This document shows, one piece after another, positions 53,662-63,859 of a stretch of 64,000 nt of DNA. The position numbers and the translations under genes were made by a program. The notes under the pieces are model-generated. The model was not told the origin of the DNA. It made no database searches and saw only the letters and a program-made list of their open reading frames with translations. The DNA is taken from positions 1 through 64,000 of the forward strand of contig NZ_AZRW02000032.1 of assembly GCF_000512695.2 (NCBI RefSeq). The letters are read 5' to 3'. Positions within the stretch are counted from its first letter, which is position 1, and each line of letters begins with the position of its first letter. This DNA comes from Pseudomonas sp. QTF5 (lineage in GTDB: Bacteria > Pseudomonadota > Gammaproteobacteria > Pseudomonadales > Pseudomonadaceae).

Positions 53662-53741
53662 CTTCGCGGGCAAGCCTCGCTCCTACAGGTTTGAGTCATG
53701 CGAACGACACGGGCCTGTAGGAGAGAGGCTTGCCCGCGAAG
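53662..53741. repeat. Inverted REP pair (REPIN) between flhB and flhA
   Basis: CTTCGCGGGCAAGCCTCGCT then CCTACAGG, and the inverted CCTGTAGGAGAGAGGCTTGC then CCGCGAAG; 27 of 28 positions match as an inverted pair. A third REP variant in this window. Confidence 0.9.
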
Positions 53742-53800
53742 GCGTCGATTCAGGCAATACAAATCCCCGAAACAGACCTCTATCCCCCACTCTGCAAAAG

Positions 53801-53817
53801 TTGGAAGGCTTCTTGCA
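53801..53817 (+). promoter_or_regulatory. RpoN promoter of flhA
   Basis: TTGGAAGGCTTCTTGCA: GG 53803-53804 and GC 53815-53816, TTGCA -12 box. About 60 bp before flhA. flhA is FleQ/RpoN-dependent in P. aeruginosa. Confidence 0.65.
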
Positions 53818-53878
53818 ATAGCCGCCCTGCGCCTGCTTCAGGCGTCAAAAGTTTGCTTTAAAGGAACGGGGAAAACCG

Positions 53879-56008
53879 GTGGATCGCTCTCAGTTAATCA
53901 ACAGTGCCCGCACTAACATGGCAGACCTCAGTCGAGGCAATCTGGGCGTGCCGCTGTTGCTGCTGGTCATGTTGGCGATGATGATGTTGCCGATACCGCC
54001 GTTCCTGCTGGACGTGTTCTTCACGTTCAACATCGCGCTGTCGATCGTTGTGCTGCTGGTTTGCGTCTACGCCTTGCGGCCACTGGATTTCGCGGTGTTC
54101 CCGACCATCCTGCTGGTGGCGACGCTCATGCGGCTGGCGCTGAACGTGGCGTCGACGCGAGTGGTGATGCTGCACGGTCAGGATGGCCACGAGGCGGCCG
54201 GTAAGGTGATCCAGGCCTTCGGTGAAGTGGTGATCGGCGGTAACTACGTGGTCGGTATCGTGGTTTTCGCGATTTTGATGATCATCAACTTCGTCGTGGT
54301 AACCAAGGGTGCCGGGCGGATTTCCGAGGTGAGCGCGCGGTTCACCCTCGACGCGATGCCGGGCAAACAGATGGCGATCGATGCCGATTTGAACGCCGGT
54401 CTGATCGACCAGAACCAGGCGAAATTGCGCCGTCAGGAAGTCGCTCAGGAAGCCGAGTTCTACGGCTCCATGGACGGTGCCAGCAAGTTCGTACGCGGTG
54501 ACGCCATCGCCGGGCTGTTGATTCTGTTCATCAACCTGATCGGCGGCATGGCGGTCGGTATCTTCCAGCACGGAATGACTTTCGGCGATGCCGGTCGGGT
54601 ATACGCCTTGTTGACCATCGGTGACGGTTTGGTGGCGCAATTGCCATCACTGCTGTTGTCGACCGCCGCCGCGATCATGGTGACCCGCGCTTCCGGCTCG
54701 GAAGACATGGGCAAGCAGATCAATCGTCAGATGTTCGCCTCGCCCAAAGCCTTGGCGGTGGCCGCTGGTTTGATGACGGTGATGGGCCTGGTGCCGGGCA
54801 TGCCGCACTTCTCTTTCTTGAGCATGGCAGCCCTGGCAGCCGGTGGCGCGTACCTGTTCTGGAAGAAGCAGAACGCGGTCAAGGTTCATGCTCTGCAAGA
54901 GGTCAAGCGTCAGCAGGAGCTGCTGCCATCGCCGGCCCGGGCTCAGGAAACCAAGGAGCTTGGCTGGGATGACGTGACGCCGATCGACATGATCGGCCTG
55001 GAAGTCGGCTATCGTCTGATTCCGCTGGTGGATCGCAACCAAGGTGGTCAGTTACTGGCACGGATCAAGGGGGTGCGTAAAAAGCTCTCCCAGGACCTGG
55101 GCTTCTTGATGCCGACTGTGCATATCCGGGACAACCTCGACCTGGCGCCAAGCGCCTACCGTCTGACTCTGATGGGCGTGATTCTGGCCGAAGCCGAGAT
55201 TTACCCGGACCGCGAGTTGGCGATTAACCCGGGGCAGGTCTACGGCACGCTCAACGGCATCACCGCCAAAGATCCGGCTTTCGGTCTGGAGGCGGTCTGG
55301 ATTGAAATCAGCCAGCGCGCCCAGGCGCAATCCCTGGGTTACACCGTGGTCGATGCGAGTACGGTAGTGGCGACCCACTTGAACCAGATTCTGTACAAGC
55401 ACTCCAGCGAGCTGATTGGCCACGAAGAAGTCCAGCAACTCATGCAATTGCTGGCCAAAAGCTCACCAAAACTGGCTGAAGAGTTGGTGCCGGGGGTGGT
55501 TTCGCTGTCGCAACTGCTCAAAGTCTTGCAGGCATTGCTGGCCGAACAGGTGCCGGTACGCGACATCCGCAGCATCGCCGAAGCCATCGCGAACAACGCC
55601 GCCAAGAGTCAAGATACTGCCGCTTTGGTGGCCGCGGTGCGCGTCGGCGTATCCCGTGCAATTGTGCAAAGCATTGTAGGCACTGAGTCGGAGCTGCCTG
55701 TGATCACCTTGGAACCAAGGTTGGAACAAATATTGCTCAATAGTCTTCAAAAGGCAGGACAAGGCTCGGAAGAGGGCGTTCTGCTGGAGCCAAGCATGGC
55801 GGAGAAACTGCAACGTTCGTTGATCGAAGCGGCGCAGCGTCAGGAAATGCAAGGTCAACCGGTGATTCTGCTGGTGGCCGGTCCGGTTCGCGCGATGCTC
55901 TCGCGATTCGGCCGACTGGCAGTCCCGGGTTTGCATGTGTTGGCCTATCAGGAAATTCCTGACAACAAGCAAGTGACCATCGTTGCGACAGTAGGGCCCA
56001 ACGGCTGA
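53879..56008 (+). CDS. flhA: Flagellar export gate protein FlhA
   Basis: Nonameric export-gate component, probably the proton channel. 709 residues from GTG 53879 (MDRSQLINSARTNMADLSRG, as in P. aeruginosa). About eight membrane helices in residues 20-330, with the FHIPEP-family segment KGAGRISEVSARFTLDAMPG, and a large cytoplasmic docking domain from about 360. The start is set by homology; GGAACGGGG upstream can serve as ribosome site. Confidence 0.97.
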   Translation: MDRSQLINSARTNMADLSRGNLGVPLLLLVMLAMMMLPIPPFLLDVFFTFNIALSIVVLLVCVYALRPLDFAVFPTILLVATLMRLALNVASTRVVMLHGQDGHEAAGKVIQAFGEVVIGGNYVVGIVVFAILMIINFVVVTKGAGRISEVSARFTLDAMPGKQMAIDADLNAGLIDQNQAKLRRQEVAQEAEFYGSMDGASKFVRGDAIAGLLILFINLIGGMAVGIFQHGMTFGDAGRVYALLTIGDGLVAQLPSLLLSTAAAIMVTRASGSEDMGKQINRQMFASPKALAVAAGLMTVMGLVPGMPHFSFLSMAALAAGGAYLFWKKQNAVKVHALQEVKRQQELLPSPARAQETKELGWDDVTPIDMIGLEVGYRLIPLVDRNQGGQLLARIKGVRKKLSQDLGFLMPTVHIRDNLDLAPSAYRLTLMGVILAEAEIYPDRELAINPGQVYGTLNGITAKDPAFGLEAVWIEISQRAQAQSLGYTVVDASTVVATHLNQILYKHSSELIGHEEVQQLMQLLAKSSPKLAEELVPGVVSLSQLLKVLQALLAEQVPVRDIRSIAEAIANNAAKSQDTAALVAAVRVGVSRAIVQSIVGTESELPVITLEPRLEQILLNSLQKAGQGSEEGVLLEPSMAEKLQRSLIEAAQRQEMQGQPVILLVAGPVRAMLSRFGRLAVPGLHVLAYQEIPDNKQVTIVATVGPNG

Positions 56009-56019
56009 GGTAGTGGTTT

Positions 56020-57345
56020 ATGCAAGTTAAGCGTTTTTTCGCCGCCGATATGCGTCAGGCCATGAAACTGGTTCGTGATGAGCTGGGCGCCGATGCCGCC
56101 ATCATCGGCAATCGCCGGATCGCCGGTGGTGTCGAGCTGACGGCTGCCCTGGATTACAAATTGTCGGCGCTGGCTCCACGTGTTCCGAACATGGAACTCG
56201 AGGACGAGCTGCGCAAGACCCAGTCGCGGATCGCTACCGCCCAGGCCGAACTGAGCCTGCGTGGTGATGGCGAGAGCGACAAAACCACCAACCGCCAATT
56301 GTTCGCCGGCCTGCCGTTGACCGCCGCCGAGCCGCTGATCGAACCGACGCTGGCCGAGCCCCGGCGCCCGACACCCGCGCCTGCCGCAGCCACCGGCGTC
56401 GACCCTCGGGCATTCGACTCGATGCGCTTCGAGCTCAACAGCCTGCGTGAACTGATGGAAGTTCAACTCGGCTCGCTGGCCTGGAATCAGCTGCAAGGCA
56501 GTCGTCCGGCCCAGGCCAACCTCTGGCGCCGCTTGCAACGCATCGGCCTGTCCGGCCCGTTGTCGCGCGATCTGCTGGCACTGATTACCGATATTGAAGA
56601 ACCCCGTCAGGCCTGGCGCATGTTGCTCGCGCACCTGGCGCGGATGATCGCCACCCCGGAAGTCGAGCCATTGGAAGAGGGTGGTGTGATTGCCATGGTC
56701 GGCCCGGCCGGCATGGGCAAGACCACCACGCTGGCCAAGCTCGCGGCCCGTTACGTGCTCAAGTACGGCGCGCAGAACATTGCGCTGGTGAGCATGGACA
56801 GTTATCGCATCGGTGCTCAGGAACAGCTCAAGACCCTGGGCCGCATTCTCAACGTGTCGGTCACCCACATCGACCCGGGCCAATCGCTGGTGCAGGCAAT
56901 GGAGCCTTTGCTGCGCAAACGCGTGGTGCTGATCGATACCGCCGGCTTGCAGGCCAGCGATCCGGCACTGCGCATGCAGCTCGAAAGCCTGGCCGGACGC
57001 GGCATCAAATCAAAAAATTATCTGGTCCTGGCAACCACCAGCCAGAAACAGGTTCTAACCGCTGCTTATCACAGTTACAAACGTTGCGGCCTTGCCGGCT
57101 GCATCCTGACTAAACTGGATGAAACGGCAAGCTTGGGCGAGGTGTTGAGCCTGGCCATCAGTCATGAGTTGCCGGTGGCGTATCTGACCGATGGCCCGCG
57201 GATCCCGGATGATTTGCATCTGCCGCGTCGTCACCAGTTGGTCAGTCGCGCCGTTAGCGTGCAAATGCAGGAAGAACCCAGCGAAGAAGCCATGGCTGAC
57301 ATGTTCGCTGATATTTATCACAGCCCGACCAAGCAGGTTGGCTGA
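56020..57345 (+). CDS. flhF: SRP-family GTPase FlhF
   Basis: Determines the polar site of flagellum assembly. 441 residues: basic N-terminal B domain (MQVKRFFAADMRQAMKLVRD), a variable linker, and the NG GTPase domain with P-loop GPAGMGKTTTLAKLA, DSYRIGAQEQLKTLGRIL, LIDTAGLQ and TKLDETASLGEVL. Located between flhA and fleN, the usual polar-flagellum order. 116 bp separate it from fleN. Confidence 0.96.
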   Translation: MQVKRFFAADMRQAMKLVRDELGADAAIIGNRRIAGGVELTAALDYKLSALAPRVPNMELEDELRKTQSRIATAQAELSLRGDGESDKTTNRQLFAGLPLTAAEPLIEPTLAEPRRPTPAPAAATGVDPRAFDSMRFELNSLRELMEVQLGSLAWNQLQGSRPAQANLWRRLQRIGLSGPLSRDLLALITDIEEPRQAWRMLLAHLARMIATPEVEPLEEGGVIAMVGPAGMGKTTTLAKLAARYVLKYGAQNIALVSMDSYRIGAQEQLKTLGRILNVSVTHIDPGQSLVQAMEPLLRKRVVLIDTAGLQASDPALRMQLESLAGRGIKSKNYLVLATTSQKQVLTAAYHSYKRCGLAGCILTKLDETASLGEVLSLAISHELPVAYLTDGPRIPDDLHLPRRHQLVSRAVSVQMQEEPSEEAMADMFADIYHSPTKQVG

Positions 57346-57461
57346 GGTATTAATGAACAGTTTTTGTACCTACATCGATGGTCTGCCATGCATTGTTCCG
57401 TTTGTGAACGCGCAGCCAGTAATGTGGCCTCCGTCTATGCAAGACAAGGTAAAGAAATAAC

Positions 57462-58292
57462 ATGGGCAGCATGCATCCCGTACAGGTGATCGCGGTGACC
57501 GGCGGCAAAGGTGGCGTCGGGAAGACTAACGTGTCAGTGAACTTGTCCCTGGCTCTAGCTGAGCTCGGCCGGCGCGTCATGCTGCTGGATGCCGATCTGG
57601 GGCTGGCGAACGTCGACGTCCTGTTGGGGCTGACACCCAAACGTACCCTGGCCGACGTGATCGAAGGCCGCTGTGAGCTGCGCGACGTGCTGTTGCAAGG
57701 GCCCGGCGGTATCCGCATCGTCCCGGCCGCATCCGGCACCCAGAGCATGGTTCATCTGAGCCCGGCCCAGCATGCCGGCCTGATCCAGGCTTTCAGCGAC
57801 ATCGGGGACAACCTTGACGTATTGGTGATCGACACCGCTGCGGGCATTGGTGACTCGGTGGTCAGTTTCGTACGCGCAGCGCAAGAAGTACTGCTGGTGG
57901 TGTGCGACGAGCCGACCTCGATCACCGACGCCTACGCGCTGATCAAACTGCTGAATCGCGACTACGGCATGAATCGCTTCCGCGTCCTGGCCAACATGGC
58001 GCAGAGCCCGCAGGAAGGCCGCAACCTGTTCGCCAAATTGACCAAGGTCACGGATCGTTTCCTCGACGTCGCCTTGCAATACGTCGGTGCGGTGCCTTAC
58101 GACGAAAGCGTGCGCAAGGCTGTGCAGAAGCAACGTGCCGTCTACGAAGCCTTCCCGCGGTCCAAGTGCGCCCTGGCGTTCAAAGCCATTGCACAGAAGG
58201 TCGATACCTGGCCGCTGCCGGCCAACCCGCGTGGGCATCTGGAGTTTTTCGTCGAGCGCCTCGTGCAACAGACCGCAGGACCCGTCCTATGA
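57462..58292 (+). CDS. fleN: Flagellar number regulator FleN (FlhG), MinD-like ATPase
   Basis: Restricts flagella to the proper number by antagonising FleQ. 276 residues, deviant Walker A GGKGGVGKTNVSVNLSLALA, then MLLDADLGLANVDVLLGLTP and VIDTAAGIGDSVVSFVRAAQ. ATG 57462 (MGSMHPVQVIAVTGG) is preferred; ATG 57471 is an in-frame alternative. ATGA overlap with fliA couples the two. Confidence 0.96.
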   Translation: MGSMHPVQVIAVTGGKGGVGKTNVSVNLSLALAELGRRVMLLDADLGLANVDVLLGLTPKRTLADVIEGRCELRDVLLQGPGGIRIVPAASGTQSMVHLSPAQHAGLIQAFSDIGDNLDVLVIDTAAGIGDSVVSFVRAAQEVLLVVCDEPTSITDAYALIKLLNRDYGMNRFRVLANMAQSPQEGRNLFAKLTKVTDRFLDVALQYVGAVPYDESVRKAVQKQRAVYEAFPRSKCALAFKAIAQKVDTWPLPANPRGHLEFFVERLVQQTAGPVL

Positions 58293-59029
58293 CAGCCAGT
58301 GGCTACAACCTCTACAAGCAATCGGCACGTGATGCGCAGTACGAGCTGATCGAGCGTTACGCACCACTGGTCAAACGCATTGCCTACCACTTGCTGGCGC
58401 GTTTGCCGGCCAGTGTCCAGGTCGAAGACCTGATCCAGGCCGGGATGATCGGCCTGCTTGAAGTGTCAACCAAATACGATGCCAGCAAAGGCGCGAGTTT
58501 CGAGACGTACGCGGGCATTCGAATCCGCGGCGCGATGCTCGATGAAGTGCGCAAGGGGGACTGGGCGCCACGTTCGGTTCACCGCAATACCCGCATGGTC
58601 AGCGACGCGATTCGCTCGATTGAAGCTAAAACCGGCCGTGACGCTAAAGATCATGAAGTTGCGGCCGAACTCCAATTGAGTCTCGACGATTATTACGGGA
58701 TTTTGAACGACACCCTCGGTAGCCGGTTATTCAGTTTCGACGATCTGTTGCAAGACGGCGAGCACGAAGGGCTGCATGAGGATGGCGCCAGTGCTCATTT
58801 CGAGCCGTCACGCGATCTGGAAGATGAACGCTTCCAGGCGGCGCTGGCGGACGCGATTGCCAATTTGCCGGAGCGTGAGCGACTGGTGTTGGCGCTGTAC
58901 TACGACGAAGAGTTGAATCTCAAGGAAATCGGTGAGGTCCTGGGGGTCAGCGAATCGCGGGTCAGCCAGTTACACAGCCAGTGCGCGGCCCGATTGCGGG
59001 GGCGTTTGGGGGAGTGGCGAGCGCGCTGA
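58289..59029 (+). CDS. fliA: Flagellar sigma factor FliA (sigma-28)
   Basis: Transcribes late flagellar and chemotaxis genes, including fliC here. 246 residues from ATG 58289; longer upstream frames run inside fleN. Region 2 (YAPLVKRIAYHLLARLPASV, DLIQAGMIGLLEVSTKYDAS, ASFETYAGIRIRGAMLDEVR) and region 4 (ERERLVLALYYDEELNLKEI, VSESRVSQLHSQCAARLR) are clear. Its inhibitor FlgM is not in the window. Confidence 0.97.
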   Translation: MTASGYNLYKQSARDAQYELIERYAPLVKRIAYHLLARLPASVQVEDLIQAGMIGLLEVSTKYDASKGASFETYAGIRIRGAMLDEVRKGDWAPRSVHRNTRMVSDAIRSIEAKTGRDAKDHEVAAELQLSLDDYYGILNDTLGSRLFSFDDLLQDGEHEGLHEDGASAHFEPSRDLEDERFQAALADAIANLPERERLVLALYYDEELNLKEIGEVLGVSESRVSQLHSQCAARLRGRLGEWRAR

Positions 59030-59103
59030 CAGGCAGTGTGGGGACACTGCGAACGAGGTTGGTACGGCATTTTGCTGCATCAGTCACGGCCCGTTGTAAT
59101 CCA

Positions 59104-59130
59104 TACAACTGTTGAGTGTTACGCCGAATT
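59104..59130 (+). promoter_or_regulatory. Weak FliA promoter candidate for cheYZAB
   Basis: TACA, 15 nt, GCCGAATT: 8 of 12 positions of the sigma-28 consensus with correct spacing, in the 168-bp gap before cheY. FliA dependence of these genes is known in related species; the match itself is only fair. Confidence 0.3.
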
Positions 59131-59197
59131 GATTGAACGGCGCGTTCAGGTGCTGCGCGCGTTTTAAGACTGCTTGGAGGTCGAATTGGACAAGAAT

Positions 59198-59569
59198 ATG
59201 AAAATCCTCATCGTTGATGACTTCTCGACGATGCGGCGGATCATAAAAAACCTGTTGCGTGACCTTGGGTTCACCAACACGGTCGAGGCGGATGACGGGA
59301 TTACCGCGATTCCGGTCCTCAACAGCGGGAGCATCGACTTTCTGGTAACGGACTGGAACATGCCCGGCATGACCGGTATTGATCTACTGCGCCACGTGCG
59401 TGCCGATGAAAAACTCAAACACCTGCCGGTGTTGATGGTCACGGCCGAAGCCAAGCGCGAGCAAATCATCGAAGCCGCTCAAGCGGGTGTGAACGGTTAT
59501 GTGGTCAAGCCATTCACGGCTCAGGCGTTGAAAGACAAGATTGAAAAGATCTTCGAACGCATCGGTTGA
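59198..59569 (+). CDS. cheY: Chemotaxis response regulator CheY
   Basis: Single receiver domain that, when phosphorylated by CheA, binds FliM and changes rotation. 123 residues from ATG 59198 ([20 protein letters not shown]), with acidic pocket DD (7-8), phospho-acceptor Asp52 ([12 protein letters not shown]), Thr and Lys ([12 protein letters not shown]). The best ribosome site, TTGGAGG at 59174-59180, is better spaced for a TTG start at 59186, which would add LDKN. Confidence 0.95.
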   Translation: MKILIVDDFSTMRRIIKNLLRDLGFTNTVEADDGITAIPVLNSGSIDFLVTDWNMPGMTGIDLLRHVRADEKLKHLPVLMVTAEAKREQIIEAAQAGVNGYVVKPFTAQALKDKIEKIFERIG

Positions 59570-59599
59570 TGTGCAAAGCCAGTCCGCCACGGGGGAGCT

Positions 59600-60388
59600 A
59601 TGGAGCATAACGAATCTTCACAGGGCGATTTCGAGTCGACCCTGAAAAAACACGCGGTCGAACTGGTCGATAGCCTTGAAAAAGGCAGGTTCGGCGACGC
59701 TGTGCAACTGATCCATGAGCTCAACCAGACCCGTGACCGCGGCCTGTACCAGGAAGTGGGCAAGCTCACCCGCGAGCTGCATAGCGCGATCGTCAATTTC
59801 CAGATTGACCCGCACATGCCGCAAGCCGAGGAAGTGTCTCAGATCACGGATGCCACTGAGCGCCTGGGTTATGTGGTCAAGCTGACCGAGGCCGCGGCCA
59901 ACCGCACCATGGACCTGGTGGAAAACGCCACGCCGCTGATCAACAGCCTGAGCGACGAAGCTCAGGCGCTGAGCACGGATTGGGGGCGGTTCATGCGTCG
60001 CGAAGTCGGGGCTGAAGAGTTCCGCGAACTGGCCCGGCGGGTCGACGGTTTCCTCACACGCAGCAGCGAAGACAACCGCGTCGTGTCGAGCAACCTCAAC
60101 GACATTCTGCTGGCCCAGGATTACCAGGACCTTACCGGCCAGGTGATCAAGCGCGTGACCCAATTGGTCACCGAAGTTGAAAGCAATTTGCTCAAGCTCG
60201 TGCTCATGGCCAGTCACGTCGACCGCTTTGCGGGTATCGAACATGACCGTGAAGCGATGCTGGCTGAAAAAGATCCGCAAAAACATCTCTCTCAGGGTGA
60301 AGGTCCGCAGATTCATGCCGATAAAAGAGAAGACGTTGTGTCCGGTCAGGACGATGTGGACGATTTGTTATCCAGCCTAGGATTTTAG
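59600..60388 (+). CDS. cheZ: CheY phosphatase CheZ
   Basis: Dephosphorylates CheY-P. 262 residues, helical hairpin with the catalytic region NDILLAQDYQDLTGQVIKRV (Gln in DYQDLTGQ), and a C-terminal CheY-binding peptide ending DDVDDLLSSLGF. GGGGGAGC precedes the ATG. The stop lies in a TTTTAG tandem repeat that fills the gap to cheA. Confidence 0.95.
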   Translation: MEHNESSQGDFESTLKKHAVELVDSLEKGRFGDAVQLIHELNQTRDRGLYQEVGKLTRELHSAIVNFQIDPHMPQAEEVSQITDATERLGYVVKLTEAAANRTMDLVENATPLINSLSDEAQALSTDWGRFMRREVGAEEFRELARRVDGFLTRSSEDNRVVSSNLNDILLAQDYQDLTGQVIKRVTQLVTEVESNLLKLVLMASHVDRFAGIEHDREAMLAEKDPQKHLSQGEGPQIHADKREDVVSGQDDVDDLLSSLGF

Positions 60389-60421
60389 AGTTTTAGCATT
60401 TTAGGTTTTTTAGGTTTTTAG
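60383..60421. repeat. Five-copy TTTTAG tandem repeat between cheZ and cheA
   Basis: TTTTAG occurs at 60383, 60391, 60399, 60408 and 60416, a period of 8-9 bp. The first copy contains the cheZ stop codon. It is a strikingly AT-rich island in a GC-rich operon, about 20 bp before cheA. Confidence 0.8.
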
Positions 60422-60441
60422 ACCTCAGGAGCACCCCCTTA

Positions 60442-62679
60442 ATGAGCTTCGGCGCCGATGAAGAGATCCTTCAGGATTTCCTGGTTGAGGCCGGCGAGAT
60501 TCTAGAGCAACTGTCCGAGCAGCTGGTCGAGCTAGAAAGCCGACCGGATGATGCGGATTTGCTCAATGCAATTTTTCGCGGTTTTCACACTGTAAAAGGG
60601 GGCGCCGGCTTCCTCCAGCTCAACGAGCTGGTGGAGTGCTGTCACATCGCCGAGAACGTGTTCGACATCCTGCGCAAGGGTGAACGACGCGTCGACTCGG
60701 AACTGATGGACGTGGTTCTCGAAGCACTGGACGCGGTGAACGGCATGTTCAGCGAAGTCCGCGAACGCAGCCCGATCACGGCTGCTACGCCTGAGTTGCT
60801 TGCAGCGTTGGCCCGTTTGGCCGAGCCGCAAACCACCGATGAATCGGCACCGGTCGCAGAGGTGGTGGAAGAACTTGCCGCTGAAGAATCGGGCGACATC
60901 ACGGATAACGAATTTGAACAACTGCTGGACTCGCTGAACGCCGTCAAGGCTCAAGCCGAGGCTCCAGCGGCTGCGCCAGTGCCGACCAGCGATGCCTCGG
61001 CCAGCGATGAAATCACCGATGCCGAGTTCGAGTCGTTGCTGGATCAATTGCACGGCAAAGGCCAGTTCGCCGTCGATGCGGTGGCTGCGCCCGCCGCACC
61101 GGCTGCCCCAAAAGCGGCAGGCGACAGCTCCGATATTACCGACGACGAGTTCGAAGCACTGCTCGATCAGCTGCACGGCAAGGGCAACTTTGCCGTCGAT
61201 GCGCTGGAGTCGGCGATTGCCGCCGTACCAGCGCCGGCTGCGCCAACCGCTAAAGCGGCCGGCGGCGATCTGATCTCGGACCACGAGTTCGAATCACTGC
61301 TCGACGAATTGCATGGCAAAGGCAAATTCACCGAGGTTGGCACTGGTGCAGTGGTTTCTGTTCCTGTCGCCAAGGCGCCAGCACCGGCTGCGAAACCTGT
61401 GGCCAAGGCGCCCGAGCCAAAAGCCGAAGCGCCGAAACCGGCCGCCGCTGCTGCACCGACCCCGGCCCGTGCCCCGTCTGCGCCACCACCAGAAAAGCCG
61501 GCCAGCGAAGCCGAGACCACCGTGCGGGTCGATACCGCGCGTCTCGACGAAATCATGAACATGGTCGGCGAGTTGGTACTGGTGCGTAACCGCCTGGTCC
61601 GTCTGGGTCTCAACAGCGGCGATGAAGCCATGTCCAAGGCCGTGTCGAACCTCGACGTGGTCACGGCCGACCTGCAAACCGCGGTCATGAAGACCCGGAT
61701 GCAACCGATCAAGAAAGTCTTCGGGCGCTTCCCGCGCCTGGTTCGTGACCTGGCTCGCCAGCTCAAGAAAGAGATCAACCTGGAACTGGTCGGCGAAGAA
61801 ACCGACCTCGACAAGAACCTCGTCGAGGCCCTGGCCGACCCGTTGGTCCACTTGGTGCGCAACTCGGTCGACCACGGCATCGAGGAGCCGGCTGATCGCG
61901 AAGCGATGGGCAAGCCTCGCAGCGGTAAGGTGATCCTGTCCGCGGAACAGGAAGGCGACCACATCCTGCTGTCCATCTCCGATGATGGCAAAGGTATGGA
62001 CGCCGATGTTCTGCGCGGTATCGCCGTGAAGAAAGGCCTGATGGACAAGGATGCGGCGGACCGTCTCAGCGAGTCGGATTGCTTCAACCTGATCTTCGCT
62101 CCGGGGTTCTCGACCAAGACCGAGATTTCCGACGTCTCCGGGCGCGGCGTGGGCATGGACGTGGTGAAAACCAAGATCGCCCAGCTCAACGGCACCATCA
62201 ATATCTACTCGACCAAGGGCAAAGGCTCGAAGATCGTCATCAAGGTCCCGTTGACCCTGGCGATCATGCCGACGCTGATGGTCATGCTCGGCAACCAGGC
62301 GTTCGCGTTCCCGCTGGTGAACGTCAACGAGATCTTCCACCTCGACCTGTCGCGCACCAACGTGGTGGACGGCCAGGAAGTGGTGATCGTGCGGGACAAG
62401 GCGCTGCCTCTGTTCTACCTCAAGCGCTGGCTGGTCAGCTCCGCCGCTCACGAAGAGCAGCGCGAAGGCCATGTAGTGATCCTTTCGGTGGGCACTCAGC
62501 GGATCGGCTTCGTCGTCGATCAACTGGTGGGCCAGGAAGAAGTGGTCATCAAGCCATTGGGCAAAATGCTCCAGGGAACCCCGGGCATGTCCGGCGCCAC
62601 CATCACCGGTGACGGCCGCATTGCGCTGATTCTCGATGTGCCGAGCATGCTCAAGCGTTACGCCGCACGGCGTATTTGA
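60442..62679 (+). CDS. cheA: Chemotaxis sensor kinase CheA
   Basis: Histidine kinase of the flagellar chemotaxis pathway. 745 residues: Hpt domain with phospho-His49 ([14 protein letters not shown]); an Ala/Pro-rich linker with four copies of ITDxEFExLLDxLHGKG-like peptides (about 152, 190, 231 and 278); dimerisation domain from about 355 ([20 protein letters not shown]); HATPase ([20 protein letters not shown]); and a CheW-like domain. No canonical CheY-binding P2 domain is visible; the repeats occupy its place. CAGGAGC is the ribosome site. Confidence 0.96.
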   Translation: MSFGADEEILQDFLVEAGEILEQLSEQLVELESRPDDADLLNAIFRGFHTVKGGAGFLQLNELVECCHIAENVFDILRKGERRVDSELMDVVLEALDAVNGMFSEVRERSPITAATPELLAALARLAEPQTTDESAPVAEVVEELAAEESGDITDNEFEQLLDSLNAVKAQAEAPAAAPVPTSDASASDEITDAEFESLLDQLHGKGQFAVDAVAAPAAPAAPKAAGDSSDITDDEFEALLDQLHGKGNFAVDALESAIAAVPAPAAPTAKAAGGDLISDHEFESLLDELHGKGKFTEVGTGAVVSVPVAKAPAPAAKPVAKAPEPKAEAPKPAAAAAPTPARAPSAPPPEKPASEAETTVRVDTARLDEIMNMVGELVLVRNRLVRLGLNSGDEAMSKAVSNLDVVTADLQTAVMKTRMQPIKKVFGRFPRLVRDLARQLKKEINLELVGEETDLDKNLVEALADPLVHLVRNSVDHGIEEPADREAMGKPRSGKVILSAEQEGDHILLSISDDGKGMDADVLRGIAVKKGLMDKDAADRLSESDCFNLIFAPGFSTKTEISDVSGRGVGMDVVKTKIAQLNGTINIYSTKGKGSKIVIKVPLTLAIMPTLMVMLGNQAFAFPLVNVNEIFHLDLSRTNVVDGQEVVIVRDKALPLFYLKRWLVSSAAHEEQREGHVVILSVGTQRIGFVVDQLVGQEEVVIKPLGKMLQGTPGMSGATITGDGRIALILDVPSMLKRYAARRI

Positions 62680-62728
62680 TTCTGGGGGAGCGGGGCGACT
62701 GAGCCTCGCCCCGTCTAACGGAGTGTTT

Positions 62729-63859
62729 ATGGCAGTCAAAGTCCTGGTGGTGGACGATTCGGGGTTTTTCCGCCGCCGCGTCTCGGAAATTCTTTCAGCG
62801 GATTCGAATATCCAGGTCGTCGGTACGGCGACCAACGGCAAAGAGGCGATCGATCAGGCCCTGGCCCTCAAGCCAGACGTGATCACCATGGACTACGAGA
62901 TGCCGATGATGGACGGCATCACGGCGGTGCGGCACATCATGCAGCGCTGCCCGACCCCGGTGTTGATGTTCTCCTCGCTGACTCACGAAGGCGCGCGGGT
63001 CACCCTCGACGCGCTGGACGCCGGCGCGGTGGATTTCCTGCCGAAGAATTTCGAAGACATCTCGCGTAACCCGGAGAAGGTCAAGCAACTGCTGTGCGAG
63101 AAGATTCTCAGCATCTCGCGCAGTAACCGTCGTGTCAGCGCCTACAGCGCCCCGGCCCCGGTGGCTGCGCCAGCCCCGACGCCTGCGCCTTCGAGCGTCA
63201 GCAGCTACGGCAGCAGCGCGCCTGTTCGTCCGACACCGATTCCGATTCCGGCTCGCACCCATGCAGCCACTCCGTCGTCTCCGGCACCGAAACGCAAAGC
63301 CTACAAACTGGTCGCCATCGGCACTTCCACCGGTGGCCCGGTTGCCCTGCAACGGGTGTTGACCCAGTTGCCGGCCAACTTCCCGGCACCGATCGTGTTG
63401 ATCCAGCACATGCCGGCAGCCTTCACCAAGGCCTTCGCCGAGCGTCTGGACAAGCTGTGCCGCATCAGCGTCAAGGAAGCCGAGGATGGCGACATCCTGC
63501 GTCCGGGCCTGGCGCTGTTGGCGCCGGGTGGTAAGCAGATGATGATCGACGGCCGTGGCGCGGTGAAAATCCTGCCGGGCGACGAACGTCTGAACTACAA
63601 GCCGTGCGTGGACATAACCTTCGGTTCCGCGGCTAAATCCTACGGCGACAAAGTTCTGGCGGTGGTACTGACGGGCATGGGCGCCGACGGTCGCGAAGGC
63701 GCGCGTCTGCTCAAGCAGGGCGGCAGTGCGATCTGGGCTCAGGATGAAGCCAGCTGCGTGATTTACGGCATGCCAATGGCGATCGTCAAAGCCGAGCTCG
63801 CGGACGCGGTGTACAGCCTGGACGATATCGGCCGGCATCTGGTCGAGGCGTGCCTCTGA
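62729..63859 (+). CDS. cheB: Chemotaxis protein-glutamate methylesterase CheB
   Basis: Removes methyl groups from (and deamidates) chemoreceptors when phosphorylated. 376 residues from ATG 62729 (AACGGAGTG site; earlier in-frame codons lie within cheA). Receiver with Asp55 ([13 protein letters not shown]), a Pro/Ala-rich linker (145-190), and an esterase domain with catalytic Ser in [12 protein letters not shown], His in [16 protein letters not shown] and Asp in [10 protein letters not shown]. No cheR in the window. Shares its last base with the motC start codon. Confidence 0.96.
   Translation: MAVKVLVVDDSGFFRRRVSEILSADSNIQVVGTATNGKEAIDQALALKPDVITMDYEMPMMDGITAVRHIMQRCPTPVLMFSSLTHEGARVTLDALDAGAVDFLPKNFEDISRNPEKVKQLLCEKILSISRSNRRVSAYSAPAPVAAPAPTPAPSSVSSYGSSAPVRPTPIPIPARTHAATPSSPAPKRKAYKLVAIGTSTGGPVALQRVLTQLPANFPAPIVLIQHMPAAFTKAFAERLDKLCRISVKEAEDGDILRPGLALLAPGGKQMMIDGRGAVKILPGDERLNYKPCVDITFGSAAKSYGDKVLAVVLTGMGADGREGARLLKQGGSAIWAQDEASCVIYGMPMAIVKAELADAVYSLDDIGRHLVEACL

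Noticed and set aside
57353-57460. Small 35-codon frame between flhF and fleN
   Set aside because: No ribosome site or similarity; probably leader sequence of fleN.
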